Shown here in pieces: positions 60,556 through 64,000 of a stretch of DNA of 64,000 nt (within the stretch, counting starts at the first letter, position 1; every line of letters begins with the position of its first letter). Both the position numbers and the translations under genes were made by a program. The stretch spans positions 10,049,501 to 10,113,500 of the forward strand of contig OX344762.1 in assembly GCA_947034895.1 (NCBI GenBank). The letters are read 5' to 3'. This DNA is from Rhytidiadelphus loreus. Taxonomy: Eukaryota > Streptophyta > Bryopsida > Hypnales > Hylocomiaceae. Below the pieces are notes generated by a model. The model worked only from the letters and a program-made list of their open reading frames with translations. It did no database searches and had not been told where the DNA came from.

Positions 60556-61000
60556 CACATCTAGTTTGCCATTAGTTGCCCCCCCTCTCCCAAAAATGAA
60601 TAAGGTGTTGATTTTTTTTTAAATGCTTCCCCTTCCATAATGCCGTTGATTTCTCAAAATTTCTTAAGCCGTTGATCTTTGAGATTGAATCTAAGCCATC
60701 CATCCAAATACGAATATAGAATCAAAATACGGATACGGATACTTGATATTGGAATATTGTACAATATGGATACGATATATGATATATGGATACGAGATAC
60801 GGGATTTTCATTGTCCCATATTGTTTATTATGTAAACCTCATTCAAAAAATTACAAGTAGGGAGAGGGGGATGAAAAATTAAGAAATTAATTTTAATTAA
60901 ATTTCTTTTATAAACCTGGGGTAGGGGATTCTAGAGGGGAGTTTAAAATTAATTAATTAAAATTTTGAGTGCATAGTGATAGAAGTGTCACTATGCACCC
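60556..61000 (-). repeat. Inverted copy of the 26.2-kb dispersed repeat
   Basis: Read on the minus strand it follows 26236-26720: AATTAATTAATT tract, pyrimidine patch, TTGTAATTTTTTG, ACAATATGGGACAA, then CGTATC/CCATAT words and ATCAACGGC. It is bracketed by ACTATGCACCCAAAAG in direct orientation at about 60529 and 61012. Confidence 0.6.
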
Positions 61001-62540
61001 AAAAGTGGTTGTAATAGCCACAGTACAATTTTCATGTGGTTACAATTCTATTGATTCCATCCGATGTAATGGCTTCATTTCATAGCTTTAGTCGTTTGGC
61101 CTCACAATTTCATGGCCAAATTGAGGCTTTATTTCATGGCTTCAATTGCATGGCCTCAAATTCGATGGCTAAGTTGTATCTCCTTGTCCCTTACACATAG
61201 TGCATTCTATATTTGTCAATATAGAAATATATCACCAAATATTAGTCAACCTTAAAGGTCATCACTAGAATTTTTAACTTTCCTACATTAGAAAATGACA
61301 AATCCATATAGTGTATTTTGGCAATTTATGCTCATTTTTGCTTGATTTGAATTTCCGTTGTGAAAATGTTCTTTTTGAATTTGAATCCAACTAATGAAAT
61401 AAATTGTATCAAGTTTTGTTTCTAATCCAATTGAAAACATTGAATAATTTTTAAAATTGAATTTTTATAGCAATTTGAACTTTGGGTCTATAACCATGGA
61501 GTGACGATTTTTTAATTTTAGAATGATATAGTAAAAGATTGTACTATGATATTCTATACTATAATGTAAATCTAAAAAGTAAATAAATTTTTTTTGAGCA
61601 CATATGTGCATTTGATATGAATGTTTTACTTTCTATTTAGAAATTCATGATAATTTCAAATTTTAACAAATGAGATATGAAATTTTTACAATTAGTAGAG
61701 CACATGTAATCACATCTCTGAAAAATAAATGCTAAATTAAAATTCATAGGTAGTTGCAAAATGAAGTTTGAAAAATAGTTACAGGCTTGTCTTTTTAGGG
61801 TTATAAGTTTGCAACTCATAATTTGTTATATTAGACTTTGGAACAATGCATATTAACTAATAATTGACATTGAATCCTATACTTGTCAATATAGAAAAAA
61901 ATAATCCCATGTTTGCAAAGTGGATCCTAAATTTCATTCCTATTTGTCAATCCTATAGATTGCTTCAAAAAACTTTCAACTCTCAATTAAATAAATAAAT
62001 TCTAATCCAAAATTTTCCAAACTTTGTTCACAAATTAATTGAATCCAAAATGATCCCATTTTCCATCCCATTGGTTCCCTCAAAACAAACTTTTCAACTC
62101 CCTCAATTAAAAAGACACAATGGACTTCAATTTAAGTTGTGTGACATCAAAGTTCCATTATTCTTATTGTGACTTTAAAATTTTTGTTATTTTTGTCCTA
62201 GTTGCGTTCCACCATTTTTACCTTGGGCTTCATTCTATCACTATAGTTGTGGCTTCAATTTTAATCTTTGCTTCAAATGCATTCTATTGTCAAAGAAATT
62301 CCAAAAAGTCACTTTAACGATTAACAAACCAATTTTGACCCAAAGGTGGTCACTATAATAATAATTTTATACATAAAATAATTATATTATTTTTAATAAA
62401 AAAAATAGATTTTAAAAATTTAGGATTTGCATAATTTTATGTATGAATCGTATATTGTTTCATTTTGTACATGTTTACCAACACCATATTTTCACTCATT
62501 TGTGTTATCATTGCATTTTAGTCTTCTAAGATGCAAGAAT
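61001..62540. other. AT-rich intergenic region, no gene seen
   Basis: Apart from short runs of TTTCATGGC-like words at 61074-61170 there is no visible structure and no recognisable coding frame. Confidence 0.4.
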
Positions 62541-62544
62541 TTAA

Positions 62545-63478
62545 CCCCTAAAGGACCATTGTCCCTTCGGGGGACAAATGCATTTTCAGGCAGGTACCTA
62601 CAAGCTGAAATTTTCACCTAATATTTTGAATTTTTTTTCGGAGGTAGAAAAGTTGATTATCTTCGTGGGAATATAATTTTTTTCGAAATTGGTGCCTGGG
62701 AACAATAGTTATGACCAAATAAGCTCAAACAAGAGGACGGCGGGCAGCTCGGGCAGCCCCAAAAAAATGGACAAAAATTTGAATTTTATTTTTTATTTTA
62801 TTTTTTCCCATAGATTATATTTTTGTCTATCTGGAAAGCTTTGATTCATTTCATTTGGATATATTATGAGAAAGTTATGGACATTCTTGTTGTTTGGGCA
62901 ATTAGAGCATCTTCTTGAAAAAAATAAGTTGTAGGATTCATTTCTGAATGCAATTTTTCAAATTTTTCAAATTTTTTTTCTGCATGGTCTGATTTACTTG
63001 CTAGAACAATCTCATCATTGGGATTAGTGCATTTTAATTCCATCTAAAATATATGAATATTTTAGATTTTCCTTCTATCTCATACCTACTTCTACTTAAC
63101 AATTTTTTTAAGAATGATAATTAATATTTATTTGAATTTTTTTTTCTTACCTAGACTCTCAACTCAATTCTCCACAATGAAGATTTAAAGCTCAAAACTC
63201 TGTAGTGCAAAAATTTTAAGTTAAAAATGTTCAAAGTCAAAAAATCTAGTCCCGCAATGTGTTGAAAAACTTGTTATTTCCACTTTAAACGCAGATATCT
63301 TTCAATCTGAGCGGTCAAAAATTCTGAAATTTTTTACACACACTCTTATACTAGTTAGGTGTAAGATCCTACGGTTGGATATGAAAATAAAACAATTTTC
63401 AATTTTTTTTATTCCTTGCTATAGATATGGCAGTTTTGAGTGTTTTCTGGCAGAAAAAAGGCCTTGGTCCTTTAGGGG
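62545..63478 (+). mobile_element. 934-bp TTAA-type (piggyBac-like) element, copy B
   Basis: A perfect TTAA lies on both sides (62541-62544 and 63479-63482). It begins CCCCTAAAGGACCATTG and ends GGCCTTGGTCCTTTAGGGG. It has exactly the same length and orientation as copy A and over 90% identity, indicating a relatively recent burst. It is non-coding. Confidence 0.8.
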
Positions 63479-63482
63479 TTAA

Positions 63483-64000
63483 GATTATAGTTGAAAGTTT
63501 TGCGTATACATTAATGTTTAGCTAACTAATAATTCAAGATTAATTAATGTGTAACATATCTTCATAGATATCACCCAAAAATTCATTGAATTTTTTCCTT
63601 CTTTTCATATTTTGTACATTATGGCAAATATTCAAGCCACAACAATTGTTATATTTATTATAAAAAATATTTAATTTGAATATTTAAAAAAATAAAAAGT
63701 AGATATATTAAAATTTTCAAACATTGAGGAGAATGTAGCCTAATGTTTAATGAATAGAAGGTGATGATTTGAATGTGTGTAACTTATGTTACATGAATTA
63801 TTAATATACAAAATATTCTTAGAGTAAAAAATATTTTAGATTATTGTAGTGAAGATTGGAAAAAAAAATTCTAAAATCAATTGCTAAAATTTTTAGTATC
63901 AAAGTCATTGAAGGCTGTTTGAATAGGTGTTTAAAATGTTACTTTGAATGATATTTCAAAGGGTCATTATTATGTAGTCCAAAATATTTAATGCTACAAA
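63483..64000. other. AT-rich sequence to window end, no gene seen
   Basis: No feature can be supported here. Confidence 0.4.

Overview
The window is nuclear DNA of a land plant. The evidence is spliceosomal GT-AG introns throughout the genes, a VAL/HSI2-type B3 plus CW-zinc-finger regulator, a plant-style glyoxal oxidase, a plant Argonaute and a plant-form ZRSR2-like splicing factor. Long AT-rich, repeat-filled stretches separate a few genes in GC-richer islands. The species cannot be named from this sequence; a seed-free plant or another lineage with a repeat-rich genome would fit. I see no bacterial, organellar, tRNA, rRNA or CRISPR features.

Layout. 1-1811 (+) is the 3' end of an Argonaute gene, the rest lying outside the window. 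1.8-21 kb has no supported intact gene. It holds a 934-bp TTAA-type element, a 246-bp MITE, an 857-bp hairpin, a decayed retroelement gag-like stretch and a 784-bp inverted-repeat element. 21.0-23.2 kb (+) is a complete two-exon glyoxal oxidase gene. 23.2-38.6 kb is again repeats: a concatemer of TTAA-bounded units, nested hairpins in a large inverted-repeat element, and the first half of a 1.4-1.6 kb direct duplication carrying 75-80 bp tandem arrays.

38.6-52.0 kb is the main gene island. A nine-exon ZRSR2/U2AF35-related splicing factor (-) and an eleven-exon VAL-like transcription repressor (+) are arranged head to head across a GC-rich 3.85-kb interval. 52.0-64.0 kb returns to repeats. These include a minisatellite, a TTAA element with a Stowaway-like MITE nested in it, a second 246-bp MITE, another TTAA element in inverted orientation, and a second 934-bp TTAA element matching the one at 5 kb.

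The genes share no pathway. The Argonaute acts in small-RNA silencing, the splicing factor in 3' splice-site recognition, VAL in chromatin repression at RY motifs, and glyoxal oxidase in the cell wall or apoplast. The most unusual content is the non-autonomous DNA-element population. One family has CCCCTAAAGGACC termini flanked by TTAA, which is a piggyBac-like signature and unexpected in a plant.
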